Assembly (NCBI RefSeq): GCF_014203555.1
Contig: NZ_JACHJH010000001.1
Location: 854,013-918,012, forward strand
DNA: 64,000 nt
Direction: 5' to 3'
Source: Streptomyces olivoverticillatus
GTDB lineage: Bacteria; Actinomycetota; Actinomycetes; Streptomycetales; Streptomycetaceae
Program-made: the position numbers and the translations under genes
The notes under the pieces: model-generated
Databases searched by the model: none
Told to the model about the DNA's origin: nothing
Seen by the model: only the letters and a program-made list of their open reading frames with translations
In this document: positions 49,762 through 60,318 of the stretch, piece by piece
How positions within the stretch are numbered: the stretch's first letter is position 1
Layout of the letters: each line of letters begins with the position of its first letter

Positions 49762-50862
49762 ATGTCCGACTTCGTACCCGGACTCGAGGGAGTCGTCGCG
49801 TTCGAAACGGAGATCGCCGAACCCGACAAGGAAGGCGGCTCGCTCCGCTACCGAGGGGTCGACATCGAGGACTTGGTGGGCCACGTGTCCTTCGGGAACG
49901 TGTGGGGCCTGCTGGTTGACGGCTCGTTCAACCCCGGGCTGCCGCCCGCCGAGCCCTTCCCCATCCCCGTCCACTCGGGTGACATCCGCGTCGACGTCCA
50001 GTCGGCGCTGGCGATGCTCGCGCCCGTGTGGGGCCTCAAACCGCTCCTCGACATCGACGAGGCCACGGCCCGCGACGATCTGGCGCGGGCGGCCGTGATG
50101 GCCCTGTCGTACGTGGCGCAGTCGGCGCGCGGCCAGGGGCTGCCGATGGTGCCGCAGCGCGAGATCGACAAGGCGGAGACCGTCGTCGAGCGCTTCATGA
50201 AGCGCTGGCGCGGAGAGCCGGACCCCAAGCACGTCAAGGCCGTCGACGCCTACTGGACCTCGGCCGCCGAGCACGGCATGAACGCCTCCACGTTCACCGC
50301 GCGCGTCATCGCCTCTACGGGCGCGGACGTCGCGGCCGCGCTCTCCGGTGCGGTCGGCGCGATGTCCGGCCCGCTGCACGGCGGCGCCCCCTCCCGCGTC
50401 CTCGGCATGATCGAGGAGATCGAGCGCACGGGTGACGCCGTGGCCTACGTCAAGCAGGCCCTGGACAAGGGCGAGCGCCTGATGGGCTTCGGCCACCGCG
50501 TCTACCGCGCCGAGGACCCGCGCGCCCGCGTGCTGCGCCGTACGGCCGAGGAGCTGGCCGCGCCGCGCTTCGAGGTCGCGCGGGCGCTGGAGAAGGCGGC
50601 CCTGGAGGAGCTGCACAACCGCCGCCCGGACCGGGTGCTGGCGACGAACGTCGAGTTCTGGGCCGCCATCGTGCTGGACTTCGCGGAGGTCCCGGCGCAC
50701 ATGTTCACCTCGATGTTCACTTGCGCCCGCACGGCGGGCTGGAGCGCCCACATCCTGGAGCAGAAGCGCACCGGCCGCCTCGTCCGCCCCTCGGCCCGCT
50801 ACATCGGGCCGGGCCCGCGCGACCCGCGCGAGGTCGACGGCTTCGCGGACATCACCCGCTGA
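49762..50862 (+). CDS. citrate synthase, second type (366 aa)
   Basis: ATG at 49762 (MSDFVPGLEGVVAFETEIAE) is preferred over the codons just upstream. Catalytic residues are recognisable: His in MSGPLHGGAPSRVLGM, His in LMGFGHRVYRAEDPRARVL and Asp in VEFWAAIVLDFAEVPAHMFT. WSAHILEQKRTGRLVRP is typical of the short Gram-positive form. It condenses oxaloacetate and acetyl-CoA; a 2-methylcitrate side activity is possible. The length fits the dimeric type II group. It is monocistronic, with 62 bases to the next gene. Confidence 0.93.
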   Translation: MSDFVPGLEGVVAFETEIAEPDKEGGSLRYRGVDIEDLVGHVSFGNVWGLLVDGSFNPGLPPAEPFPIPVHSGDIRVDVQSALAMLAPVWGLKPLLDIDEATARDDLARAAVMALSYVAQSARGQGLPMVPQREIDKAETVVERFMKRWRGEPDPKHVKAVDAYWTSAAEHGMNASTFTARVIASTGADVAAALSGAVGAMSGPLHGGAPSRVLGMIEEIERTGDAVAYVKQALDKGERLMGFGHRVYRAEDPRARVLRRTAEELAAPRFEVARALEKAALEELHNRRPDRVLATNVEFWAAIVLDFAEVPAHMFTSMFTCARTAGWSAHILEQKRTGRLVRPSARYIGPGPRDPREVDGFADITR

Positions 50863-50924
50863 GCCCTGGGGCGTGCCCGGCCTGCCGTCCGCGCCCGCGC
50901 GGCGGCGGATGGCAGGCTTGGGCC

Positions 50925-53074
<2,150 letters not shown>

Positions 53075-53219
53075 CTAGTGGGTGCGTCAAAGGTGACGGA
53101 TCGCCGGTCCATTCGATGAGACTCGACGGGATGCGTAAAACAGGAGGCGCGGGAAACGGCCGACTGCTTGCACCGTGACTCCACCCACGACTGAAGTCGC
53201 GGGCTTCCTGCGTCGGTGG

Positions 53220-53573
53220 CTAAGCGCCGTCGCAGAGGACCAGCCCGGCCCTGCCGAGCACGTTGAGTGCGCCGGCGTGGTCCAGCCTTCACACGGCGGA
53301 AGAACGCGGCGAACGCCTTGTTCAACCGGCGCAGGGTCGCCTGCTGGGAGGAGAACGACCAGCGCCCTTGCCGTTCGGGGTCGAAGGTGCGGATCTCCTT
53401 GAGCTGGGCGGACTGCTGCCCGTAGGTGACCGAGGTCTCAGAGCTGTGCCGCAGGCGTCCCGGCGCTCCTGCAACGCGCCGTTGCAGAGCGAGCAGTGAT
53501 CGGCCAGCATCTCGCCAAGCGCCTGCTCCTGGCGGGCGGTCGGGCGAAGGCGGAACTTGTAGGCCCGTATCAA
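53220..53573 (-). pseudogene. tnpB remnant, frameshifted and lacking its nuclease core
   Basis: A TTG start (53573) overlaps the tnpA stop. LIRAYKFRLRPTARQEQALG and NGALQERRDA match the TnpB N-terminus. A frameshift near 53450 continues as ETSVTYGQQSAQLKEIRTFD and WSFSSQQATLRRLNKAFAAF. At FFRRVKAG (about 53290) the sequence jumps to DHAGALNVLGRAGLVLCDGA, the C-terminal tail. The RuvC centre and zinc ribbon (over 250 residues) are missing. It cannot be a working RNA-guided nuclease. Confidence 0.8.
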
Positions 53574-54016
53574 GACCGGCCCTCCTCCTTCTTCCCGGGG
53601 CGTTCCCACTGCGTGTTGATGTACTTCTCCACCGTCGCCGCCGACACGGCGCCGGCCGAGACCGCCAGGTACGACGACGACCACAGCGTAGGCATGCGGC
53701 TCTTGAGGTGCGGGAACTCCGAGCGGAGCACGCGGGAGGTGAAGCCCTTGAACTGGTTCGCGACATACGAGGCCGACGACTTCGGGTCGTGCCTGACGGA
53801 CAGGTGCACATGGTCCGGCATCACCTCAAGGGCGATGATCTCCCACCCGCGCTCGTCGGCCTTCTGCCGGATCAGCTCGTCCAGGCGTGTGGCGACCCGG
53901 CCATCGAGGACTGGACGGCGGTACTTCGGGCACCACACCACGTGGAGCGCGAGGTCGTACACGCCGCCGGAGAACCGGCGAACCTTCCTGGCCACCGTCA
54001 CACGATCCCTATACAC
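53570..54016 (-). CDS. tnpA: IS200/IS605 transposase TnpA (148 aa)
   Basis: This is a Y1 HUH single-strand transposase. The metal-binding His pair is in EVMPDHVHLSVRHDP and the catalytic Tyr in the helix SAATVEKYINTQ. RRFSGGVYDLALHVVWCPKY is the usual N-terminus. The ATG at 54016 adds MYRDRVTVARK, so the true start may be a few codons later. It appears intact and should excise and insert single-stranded DNA using the subterminal hairpins. The window holds no complete copy of the element that would show it has moved here. Confidence 0.9.
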   Translation of the reverse strand: MYRDRVTVARKVRRFSGGVYDLALHVVWCPKYRRPVLDGRVATRLDELIRQKADERGWEIIALEVMPDHVHLSVRHDPKSSASYVANQFKGFTSRVLRSEFPHLKSRMPTLWSSSYLAVSAGAVSAATVEKYINTQWERPGKKEEGRS

Positions 54017-54150
54017 ACGCGACAGGTCTAGTGCGGCAGAGAGGCGGCACAGGTGAACAGTGCAGACCCGTGGCCCGAGTTGAGGTCAGAGCAGTCCAGA
54101 GAAGCCATTCCCCACCCCGCTAAAGCGGGGCCTCCCCTGGCTAGGTCCTG

Positions 54151-56979
54151 ATGGCCGTGCGCGAGGGACTGGAGAGGGCTCTGCGAGCCGCGGTGCGGGG
54201 CAAGGTGGCGTTCGACGCCGGAAGCCGTGCGCTCGTCACCATGGACGCCTCCAACTACCGGCGCGTCCCGCTGGGCGTCGTGGCCCCGTTCGACGCCGAC
54301 GACGTCGCGGCCGCGCTCGCCGTCTGCCGGGAGTTCGAGGTGCCGGTGGTGGCGCGGGGCGGCGGGACGTCGGTCGCCGGGCAGGCGACGGGCGAGGGGG
54401 TGGTGCTGGACTTCACCCGGCACATGAACGCCGTCCTCGCCGTCGATCCCGGCGCCCGGACGGCCGTCGTCCAGCCCGGGGCCGTCCTGGACGACCTGCG
54501 GCGGCAGGCGGCCCCGCACGGCCTGACCTTCGGCCCGGACCCCTCCACGCACGGCCGGTGCACCCTCGGCGGAATGATCGGCAACAACGCCTGCGGCGCG
54601 CACTCCGTCGCCTGGGGCACCACCGCCGACAACGTCCACGAGCTGGACGTGCTCACCTACGGGGGCGACCGGGCCCGTCTCGGCCGCGGTCTCGGCTCGC
54701 TCCCCGCCCCGCTCGCCGACGGTCTGCGCGCGCTGGTCGACGGCGACTTGGCCATGCTGCGCACCGGCTTCCCCGTCCTCCCCCGCCGCATCTCCGGCTA
54801 CGCCCTGGACGCGCTGCTGCCCGAGCGCGGCACGGACGTGGCGCGGGCCTTCACCGGGAGCGAGGGCACCCTCGGCGTGCTGACGCAGGCGGTCGTCCGC
54901 CTGGTGGCGGTGCCCACGGCCCGCGCGCTGGCCGTCCTGGCCTACCCGGACGAGGGCGCGGCGGCCGATGCGGCCCATCTGCTGCTGCCGCGCGGCCCGT
55001 TGACGGTCGAGGGGATGGCCGCGGACCTGGTGGGGCAGGCGTCCGGGCTGCCCGCGGGCGGGGCCTGGCTGTTCGCCGAGACCGGCGGCGCGACGGCCGC
55101 CGAGGCGGCCTCCCGGGCCCGGGACCTGTGCCGGGCCGCCGCCGCTGACGGCGCCTGCGGCCACACCGTCGTCGCCGACCCGGCCGGGCAGCGGGCCCTG
55201 TGGCGGATGCGGGACGACGCGGCGGGCACCGCCACCCGGCTGCCGGACGGCAGCGAGGCCTGGCCGGGCTGGGAGGACTGCGCGGTACCGCCCGCCCGCC
55301 TGGGCGCCTACCTGCGGGAATTCCGGGCCCTGTTGGGCCGGTACGGGCTGCGGGGAGCGCCCTTCGGGCACTTCGGCGAGGGCTGTGTGCACGTGCGGCT
55401 GGACGTGGACCTTCTGACGGACGAGGGCGTGCGCCGCTACCGCGACTTCTCCGGGGAGATGGCGGACCTCGTGGTCGCGCACGGCGGCTCGCTCTCCGGC
55501 GAGCACGGCGACGGCCAAGCGCGCGCCGAGCTGCTGCCGCGGATGTACGGGCCGGAGATGGTGCGCCTGTTCGAGCGGGCCAAGGCGGTGTGGGATCCGG
55601 CGGGCGGGCTGAACCCGGGGATGCTGGTGCGCCCGTACCGCCTGGACGAGAACCTGCGCTTCGCCCCGCTCCCGCGGCGCCCGGTGCCGGTGGCCTTCGG
55701 CTATCCGGGCGACGGCGGCGACTTCACGGCGGCGGTGCGGCGGTGCGTGGGCGTCGCCAAGTGCCGGGAGACGGCGGTGGGTACGGGCGTGATGTGCCCG
55801 TCCTTCCGCGTCACCGGCGAGGAGCGGCACTCCACGCGTGGCCGGGCGCGGCTGCTGCACGAGATGCTGGCGGGCGAAGTCCTGCCGGACGGCTGGCGGT
55901 CCGAGGAGGTGCACGGGGCGCTCGATCTGTGCCTGGCGTGCAAGGGCTGCCGCAGCGACTGCCCGGTGGGGGTGGACATGGCCACGTACAAGGCCGAGTT
56001 CCTCCACCACCACTACGCGGGGCGCGTCCGGCCGGCGGCGCACTATGCGATGGGGTGGCTGCCGCTGTGGCTGAGGTGGGCGGCGGCGGTGCCCGGCACG
56101 CTCAATGCGGCGGCCCGCACTCCACTGGCCACGGTGGCGAAGCGACTGGCGGGCATCGCCCCGGAACGCCCTCTTCCGTCACTGGCGGCGCAGCCCTTCA
56201 CCCGCTGGTGGGACGGACGCCCGGCGAACGACGCCGCAACGAGCTCCGGGGATCGGGTGGCCGTCCTGTGGCCGGACACGTTCACCAACTACCTGACGCC
56301 GTCCGTGGGGCGGGCCGCCGTCGCCGTGCTGGAGGACGCCGGCATCCGCCTCCTCGTACCGCCCCGGCCGGTCTGCTGCGGCCTCACCTGGGTCTCCACC
56401 GGTCAGCTCCACCGCGCCCGCAAGGTCATGCGCCGCACCCTGGACGTCCTCGCCCCCGCACTGGCCGCGGGCCACCCGGTGATCGGCCTCGAACCCAGCT
56501 GCACCGCCTCCCTGCGCACCGACCTCCCGGAGCTGCTTCCGGACGATCCTCGCGCTCGCCAACTCGCCTCCTCCGTGCGTACCTTCGCCCAGGCGCTCGA
56601 AGAGCTCGCCCCGGACTGGCGGCCGCCCCGCGTCGACCGGCCCGTCGTCGGCCAGACGCACTGCCATCAGCACGCCGTCCTGGGCGACGCCGCCGAGCGG
56701 CGACTTCGTGAACGCGCCGGTCTCAGCGGCGAGTTGAGCGGTGGCTGCTGCGGCCTCGCCGGGAACTTCGGCTTCGAGCGCGGCCATTACGCCGTCTCCG
56801 TCGCCTGCGCCGAGGAGCAGCTGCTGCCGGCCCTGCGGCAGGCGCCCCCGGATGCCGAGGTGATCGCGGACGGGTTTTCCTGCCGTACACAGATCCGTAA
56901 CCTATCGGACAGACAGGGCCGCCACCTCGCCGAAATCCTCGCGGATTCCCTCGGCCGAAAAGCATGCAAGCACGCTTGA
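54151..56979 (+). CDS. FAD-linked oxidase fused to Fe-S/CCG domains, D-lactate/glycolate dehydrogenase-like (942 aa)
   Basis: The N-terminal FAD-binding PCMH-type domain has PVVARGGGTSVAGQATGEGV and DPSTHGRCTLGGMIGNNACG. An FAD-oxidase C domain (FTGSEGTLGVLTQAVVRLVA; GEHGDGQARAELLPRMYGPE) follows to about residue 510. Two [4Fe-4S] clusters can be formed by CRETAVGTGVMCP and CLACKGCRSDCPVG. CCG-type motifs at VCCGLTWVS and GCCGLAGNFGFER complete a GlpC/DLD2-like fusion. It oxidises a 2-hydroxy acid such as D-lactate, glycolate or D-2-hydroxyglutarate and passes electrons to quinone. The ATG is only 20 bases from the IS left-end hairpin and has no strong ribosome-binding site. Confidence 0.85.
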   Translation: MAVREGLERALRAAVRGKVAFDAGSRALVTMDASNYRRVPLGVVAPFDADDVAAALAVCREFEVPVVARGGGTSVAGQATGEGVVLDFTRHMNAVLAVDPGARTAVVQPGAVLDDLRRQAAPHGLTFGPDPSTHGRCTLGGMIGNNACGAHSVAWGTTADNVHELDVLTYGGDRARLGRGLGSLPAPLADGLRALVDGDLAMLRTGFPVLPRRISGYALDALLPERGTDVARAFTGSEGTLGVLTQAVVRLVAVPTARALAVLAYPDEGAAADAAHLLLPRGPLTVEGMAADLVGQASGLPAGGAWLFAETGGATAAEAASRARDLCRAAAADGACGHTVVADPAGQRALWRMRDDAAGTATRLPDGSEAWPGWEDCAVPPARLGAYLREFRALLGRYGLRGAPFGHFGEGCVHVRLDVDLLTDEGVRRYRDFSGEMADLVVAHGGSLSGEHGDGQARAELLPRMYGPEMVRLFERAKAVWDPAGGLNPGMLVRPYRLDENLRFAPLPRRPVPVAFGYPGDGGDFTAAVRRCVGVAKCRETAVGTGVMCPSFRVTGEERHSTRGRARLLHEMLAGEVLPDGWRSEEVHGALDLCLACKGCRSDCPVGVDMATYKAEFLHHHYAGRVRPAAHYAMGWLPLWLRWAAAVPGTLNAAARTPLATVAKRLAGIAPERPLPSLAAQPFTRWWDGRPANDAATSSGDRVAVLWPDTFTNYLTPSVGRAAVAVLEDAGIRLLVPPRPVCCGLTWVSTGQLHRARKVMRRTLDVLAPALAAGHPVIGLEPSCTASLRTDLPELLPDDPRARQLASSVRTFAQALEELAPDWRPPRVDRPVVGQTHCHQHAVLGDAAERRLRERAGLSGELSGGCCGLAGNFGFERGHYAVSVACAEEQLLPALRQAPPDAEVIADGFSCRTQIRNLSDRQGRHLAEILADSLGRKACKHA

Positions 56980-57012
56980 TTGTTTCCGCGACCGCTGTCA
57001 CCCTCCCGTTCC

Positions 57013-58713
57013 ATGCCCGCACCCGCCCCCGTGCTCAGGATCGGCAACGCTTCCGGCTTCTACGGCGACCGCTTCGACGCCCTCCGCGAGATGCTCACGG
57101 GCGGCCCCCTGGACGTGCTCACCGGTGACTACCTGGCCGAGCTGACGATGCTGATCCTCGGCCGCGACCGGCTCAAGGACCCGGCCGGGGGCTATGCAAG
57201 AACGTTTCTGGGCCAGTTGGAGGAGGGGCTGGGCCTGGCGGCCGACCGCGGGGTCAAGCTCGTCACCAATGCGGGCGGCCTCAATCCGGCGGGCCTCGCG
57301 ACGCGCATCGCGGAGCTGGCGGACCGCGTCGGCGTGCCCGTACGGATCGGCTACGTCACCGGGGACGACCTCGGCCGCGAGCACGACTGGGGCAAGGGCG
57401 TGCTGACCGCCAACGCCTATCTGGGCGGCGCGGGCATCGCCGAGTGCCTGCGGGCGGGTGCCGACGTCGTGGTGACCGGCCGGGTCACCGACGCGGCCCT
57501 CGTCACCGGCCCGGCCGCCGCGCACTTCGGCTGGACGGCCGAGGACCTGGACCCGCTGGCGGGCGCGGTCGTGGCCGGGCACGTCCTGGAGTGCGGCACC
57601 CAGGCCACCGGCGGCAACTACGCCTTCTTCGGCGAGCACGACGTGCGCCACCCCGGCTTCCCGCTCGCCGAGATCCACGCCGATGGCTCGGCCGTCATCA
57701 CCAAGCACCCGGGGACGGGCGGCGCCGTCAACGTCTCCACGGTCACCGCGCAACTGCTGTACGAGACGGCGGGCGCCCGCTATCCGGGCCCGGACGTGAC
57801 GGCCCGGCTGGACACCGTGCAGCTCACCGATGACGGCCCGGACCGGGTGCGGATCAGCGGGGTGCGCGGCGAGTCGCCGCCGCCCACGCTCAAGGTCGGG
57901 CTGACCCGCGGCGGCGGCTGGCGTTACGAGATCGTCTTCGTGCTGACCGGCCTCGACATCGGCGCCAAGGCCCGTCTGGTGCGCGCCCAGCTCGACGACA
58001 TCCTCACCGACCCGGCCCGCCGCCCGGCCCAGGTGCAGTGGACGCTGGCCCGTACGGACCGGCCCGACGCGCCCGTGCAGGAGGAGGCGAGCGCGCTGCT
58101 GCACCTCGTGGTGCGCGACCGCGACCCGGAGCTCGGCCGGGCCGTCGTCACCGCCGCCGTCGAGCTGGCCCTGGCCAGCTATCCGGGCTTCCACGTCACG
58201 GCGCCGCCGGGCAAGGGCGTGCCGTACGGCGTCTTCGAGGCGGCGTACGTGGACGCCGAGGCCGTGCGGCACGCGGCGGTGCTGCCCGACGGCACCCGCG
58301 TGCCCGTGCTGCCGGGCCCCCTGCGGGCCGTGGCGGAGCCGCTGCCCGAGCCGGAGCTGCCCGAGCCGCTGCCCGCCGGGCCCGTGCGCCGCGTCCCGCT
58401 CGGCCTGGTCGCCGGGGCCCGCAGCGGCGACAAGGGCGGCAGCGCCAACGTCGGCGTGTGGGTGCGCAGCGACGAGGCGTGGCGGTGGCTCGCGCACGCG
58501 CTGACCGTCGAGCGGTTCCGCAAACTGCTGCCGGAGACGGGCGGCTTCGCGGTGCAGCGGCACGTGCTGCCGAACCTGCGGGCGCTGAACTTCGTCGTCG
58601 ACGGGCTGCTGGGCGAGGGAGTCTCCTCCCAGGCCCGCTTCGACCCGCAGGGCAAGGCCGTGGGCGAGTGGCTGCGGGCCCGTCATCTGGAGATACCGGA
58701 GGTGCTGCTGTGA
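57013..58713 (+). CDS. AtuA-like protein, DUF1446 (566 aa)
   Basis: The ATG at 57013 (MPAPAPVLRIGNASGFYGDR) is chosen over a TTG at 56980. VLRIGNASGFYGDRFDA and LVTNAGGLNPAGLATRIAEL, plus DVVVTGRVTDAALVTGPAAA, match the DUF1446/AtuA family, which is needed for acyclic-terpene use in Pseudomonas but has no proven chemistry. The C-terminus (LGLVAGARSGDKGGSANVGV; FVVDGLLGEGVSSQARFDPQ) is the second conserved part (DUF4387-like). GTGA overlap couples it to the carboxylase subunit gene, placing it in acyl-CoA catabolism. Confidence 0.88.
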   Translation: MPAPAPVLRIGNASGFYGDRFDALREMLTGGPLDVLTGDYLAELTMLILGRDRLKDPAGGYARTFLGQLEEGLGLAADRGVKLVTNAGGLNPAGLATRIAELADRVGVPVRIGYVTGDDLGREHDWGKGVLTANAYLGGAGIAECLRAGADVVVTGRVTDAALVTGPAAAHFGWTAEDLDPLAGAVVAGHVLECGTQATGGNYAFFGEHDVRHPGFPLAEIHADGSAVITKHPGTGGAVNVSTVTAQLLYETAGARYPGPDVTARLDTVQLTDDGPDRVRISGVRGESPPPTLKVGLTRGGGWRYEIVFVLTGLDIGAKARLVRAQLDDILTDPARRPAQVQWTLARTDRPDAPVQEEASALLHLVVRDRDPELGRAVVTAAVELALASYPGFHVTAPPGKGVPYGVFEAAYVDAEAVRHAAVLPDGTRVPVLPGPLRAVAEPLPEPELPEPLPAGPVRRVPLGLVAGARSGDKGGSANVGVWVRSDEAWRWLAHALTVERFRKLLPETGGFAVQRHVLPNLRALNFVVDGLLGEGVSSQARFDPQGKAVGEWLRARHLEIPEVLL

Positions 58714-60311
58714 CGGTTCTGGCGTCCGGTCTCGACCCGTCCTCCGCCGCCTACGCGGACAACCGGGCCGCCATGCTGGAGAAGCTCGCCGCCGTGGAGG
58801 CCGAGCACGCGAAGGCCGTCGCCGGGGGCGGCGAGAAGTACACCGCCCGGCACCGCTCCCGCGGCAAGCTCCTCGCCCGGGAGCGCATCGAACTGCTGCT
58901 GGACCCCGACACGCCCTTCCTGGAGCTCTCGCCGCTGGCGGCCTGGGGCAGCGACTACACGGTCGGCGCGTCCCTCGTCACCGGCATCGGCCTGATCGAG
59001 GGGACCGAGTGCCTGGTGACGGCCAGCGACCCGACGGTGCGGGGCGGGGCCAGCAACCCCTGGACGCTCAAGAAGGCGCTGCGGGCCAACGAGATAGCCC
59101 TCGCCAACCGGCTGCCGCTCGTCTCGCTCGTCGAGTCCGGGGGTGCGGACCTGCCGAGCCAGAAGGAGATCTTCATCCCCGGCGGTGCGCTGTTCAGGGA
59201 CCTGACGCGGCTGTCCGCGGCCGGCATCCCCACCATCGCGGTGGTCTTCGGCAATTCGACCGCCGGAGGCGCGTACATCCCCGGCATGTCCGACCACGTG
59301 ATCATGGTCAAGGGGCGGGCCAAGGTCTTCCTGGGCGGGCCGCCGCTGGTGAAGATGGCCACCGGCGAGGAGAGCGACGACGAGTCGCTGGGCGGTGCCG
59401 AGATGCACGCGCGTACCTCCGGCCTGGCCGACCACTTCGCCGTGGACGAGCCGGACGCGCTGCGGCAGGCGCGGCGGGTGGTGGCCCGGCTGGGCGGCCG
59501 CACGGCGCGCCGCGGGCCCGAGGCCCCGCCCGTGCCGCCGCTGTACGACGAGGACGAGCTGCTGGGCATCGTCGCCGGCGACCTCAAGGCGCCCTTCGAC
59601 CCGCGCGAGGTCGTCGCCCGGATCGTGGACGGCTCGGACTTCGACGAGTTCAAACCCCTGTACGGGCCGAGCCTGGTGACCGGCTGGGCGCGGCTGCACG
59701 GCTATCTGGTGGGCGTGCTCGCCAATGCGCAGGGCGTGCTCTTCAGCGCGGAGTCGCAGAAGGCGGCGCACTTCATCCAGCTGGCCAACCAGCGGGACGT
59801 TCCGCTGGTCTTCCTGCACAACACCACCGGCTACATGGTCGGCCGCGCCTACGAGCAGGGCGGCATCGTCAAGCACGGCGCCATGATGATCAACGCGGTG
59901 TCGAACTCGCGGGTCCCGCACCTGTCGGTGCTGATGGGCGCCTCCTACGGAGCCGGGCACTACGGCATGTGCGGGCGCGCCTTCGACCCGCGGTTCCTGT
60001 TCTCCTGGCCGAGCGCGAAGTCGGCCGTCATGGGGCCACAGCAGCTGGCCGGGGTGCTGTCGATCGTCGCCCGCGCCTCGGCGGCGGCCAGGGGCCGGCC
60101 GTACGACGAGGAGGCCGACGCCGGGCTGCGCGCGATGGTGGAGCGGCAGATCGAGTCGGAGTCGCTGCCGCTGTTCCTGTCGGGGCGGCTGTACGACGAC
60201 GGGGTCATCGATCCGCGGGACACGCGGACCGTGCTGGGGCTGTGCCTGTCGGCGGTGCACGGCGCGCCGTTCGAGGGCGCGCGGGGTGGTTTCGGCGTCT
60301 TCCGGATGTGA
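58710..60311 (+). CDS. acyl-CoA carboxylase, carboxyltransferase beta subunit (533 aa)
   Basis: GTG at 58710 overlaps the previous stop. The N-half has GGEKYTARHRSRGKLLARER, the C-half VPLVFLHNTTGYMVGRAYEQ and MGASYGAGHYGMCGRAFDPR, the oxyanion sites of the crotonase-fold carboxyltransferase. Similar subunits act on methylcrotonyl-CoA, geranyl-CoA or propionyl-CoA. The AtuA-like gene upstream and the dehydrogenase and hydratase genes downstream favour 3-methylcrotonyl- or geranyl-CoA. The biotin-carrying alpha subunit follows seven bases on. Confidence 0.92.
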   Translation: MTVLASGLDPSSAAYADNRAAMLEKLAAVEAEHAKAVAGGGEKYTARHRSRGKLLARERIELLLDPDTPFLELSPLAAWGSDYTVGASLVTGIGLIEGTECLVTASDPTVRGGASNPWTLKKALRANEIALANRLPLVSLVESGGADLPSQKEIFIPGGALFRDLTRLSAAGIPTIAVVFGNSTAGGAYIPGMSDHVIMVKGRAKVFLGGPPLVKMATGEESDDESLGGAEMHARTSGLADHFAVDEPDALRQARRVVARLGGRTARRGPEAPPVPPLYDEDELLGIVAGDLKAPFDPREVVARIVDGSDFDEFKPLYGPSLVTGWARLHGYLVGVLANAQGVLFSAESQKAAHFIQLANQRDVPLVFLHNTTGYMVGRAYEQGGIVKHGAMMINAVSNSRVPHLSVLMGASYGAGHYGMCGRAFDPRFLFSWPSAKSAVMGPQQLAGVLSIVARASAAARGRPYDEEADAGLRAMVERQIESESLPLFLSGRLYDDGVIDPRDTRTVLGLCLSAVHGAPFEGARGGFGVFRM

Positions 60312-60318
60312 GGGACCG

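Larger units (their letters stand above)
53174..54130 (-). mobile_element. degraded IS200/IS605-family insertion sequence
   Basis: It carries tnpA (53570-54016) and a gutted tnpB (53220-53573), both leftwards. The left end has the hairpin CCCCGC-TAAA-GCGGGG (54115-54130), the right end a hairpin (53184-53190 with 53197-53203) next to GTGACTCCACCCACGAC on the + strand. Such elements have no inverted repeats and make no target duplication, so borders are approximate. TnpA may still act, but TnpB is dead. Confidence 0.8.
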
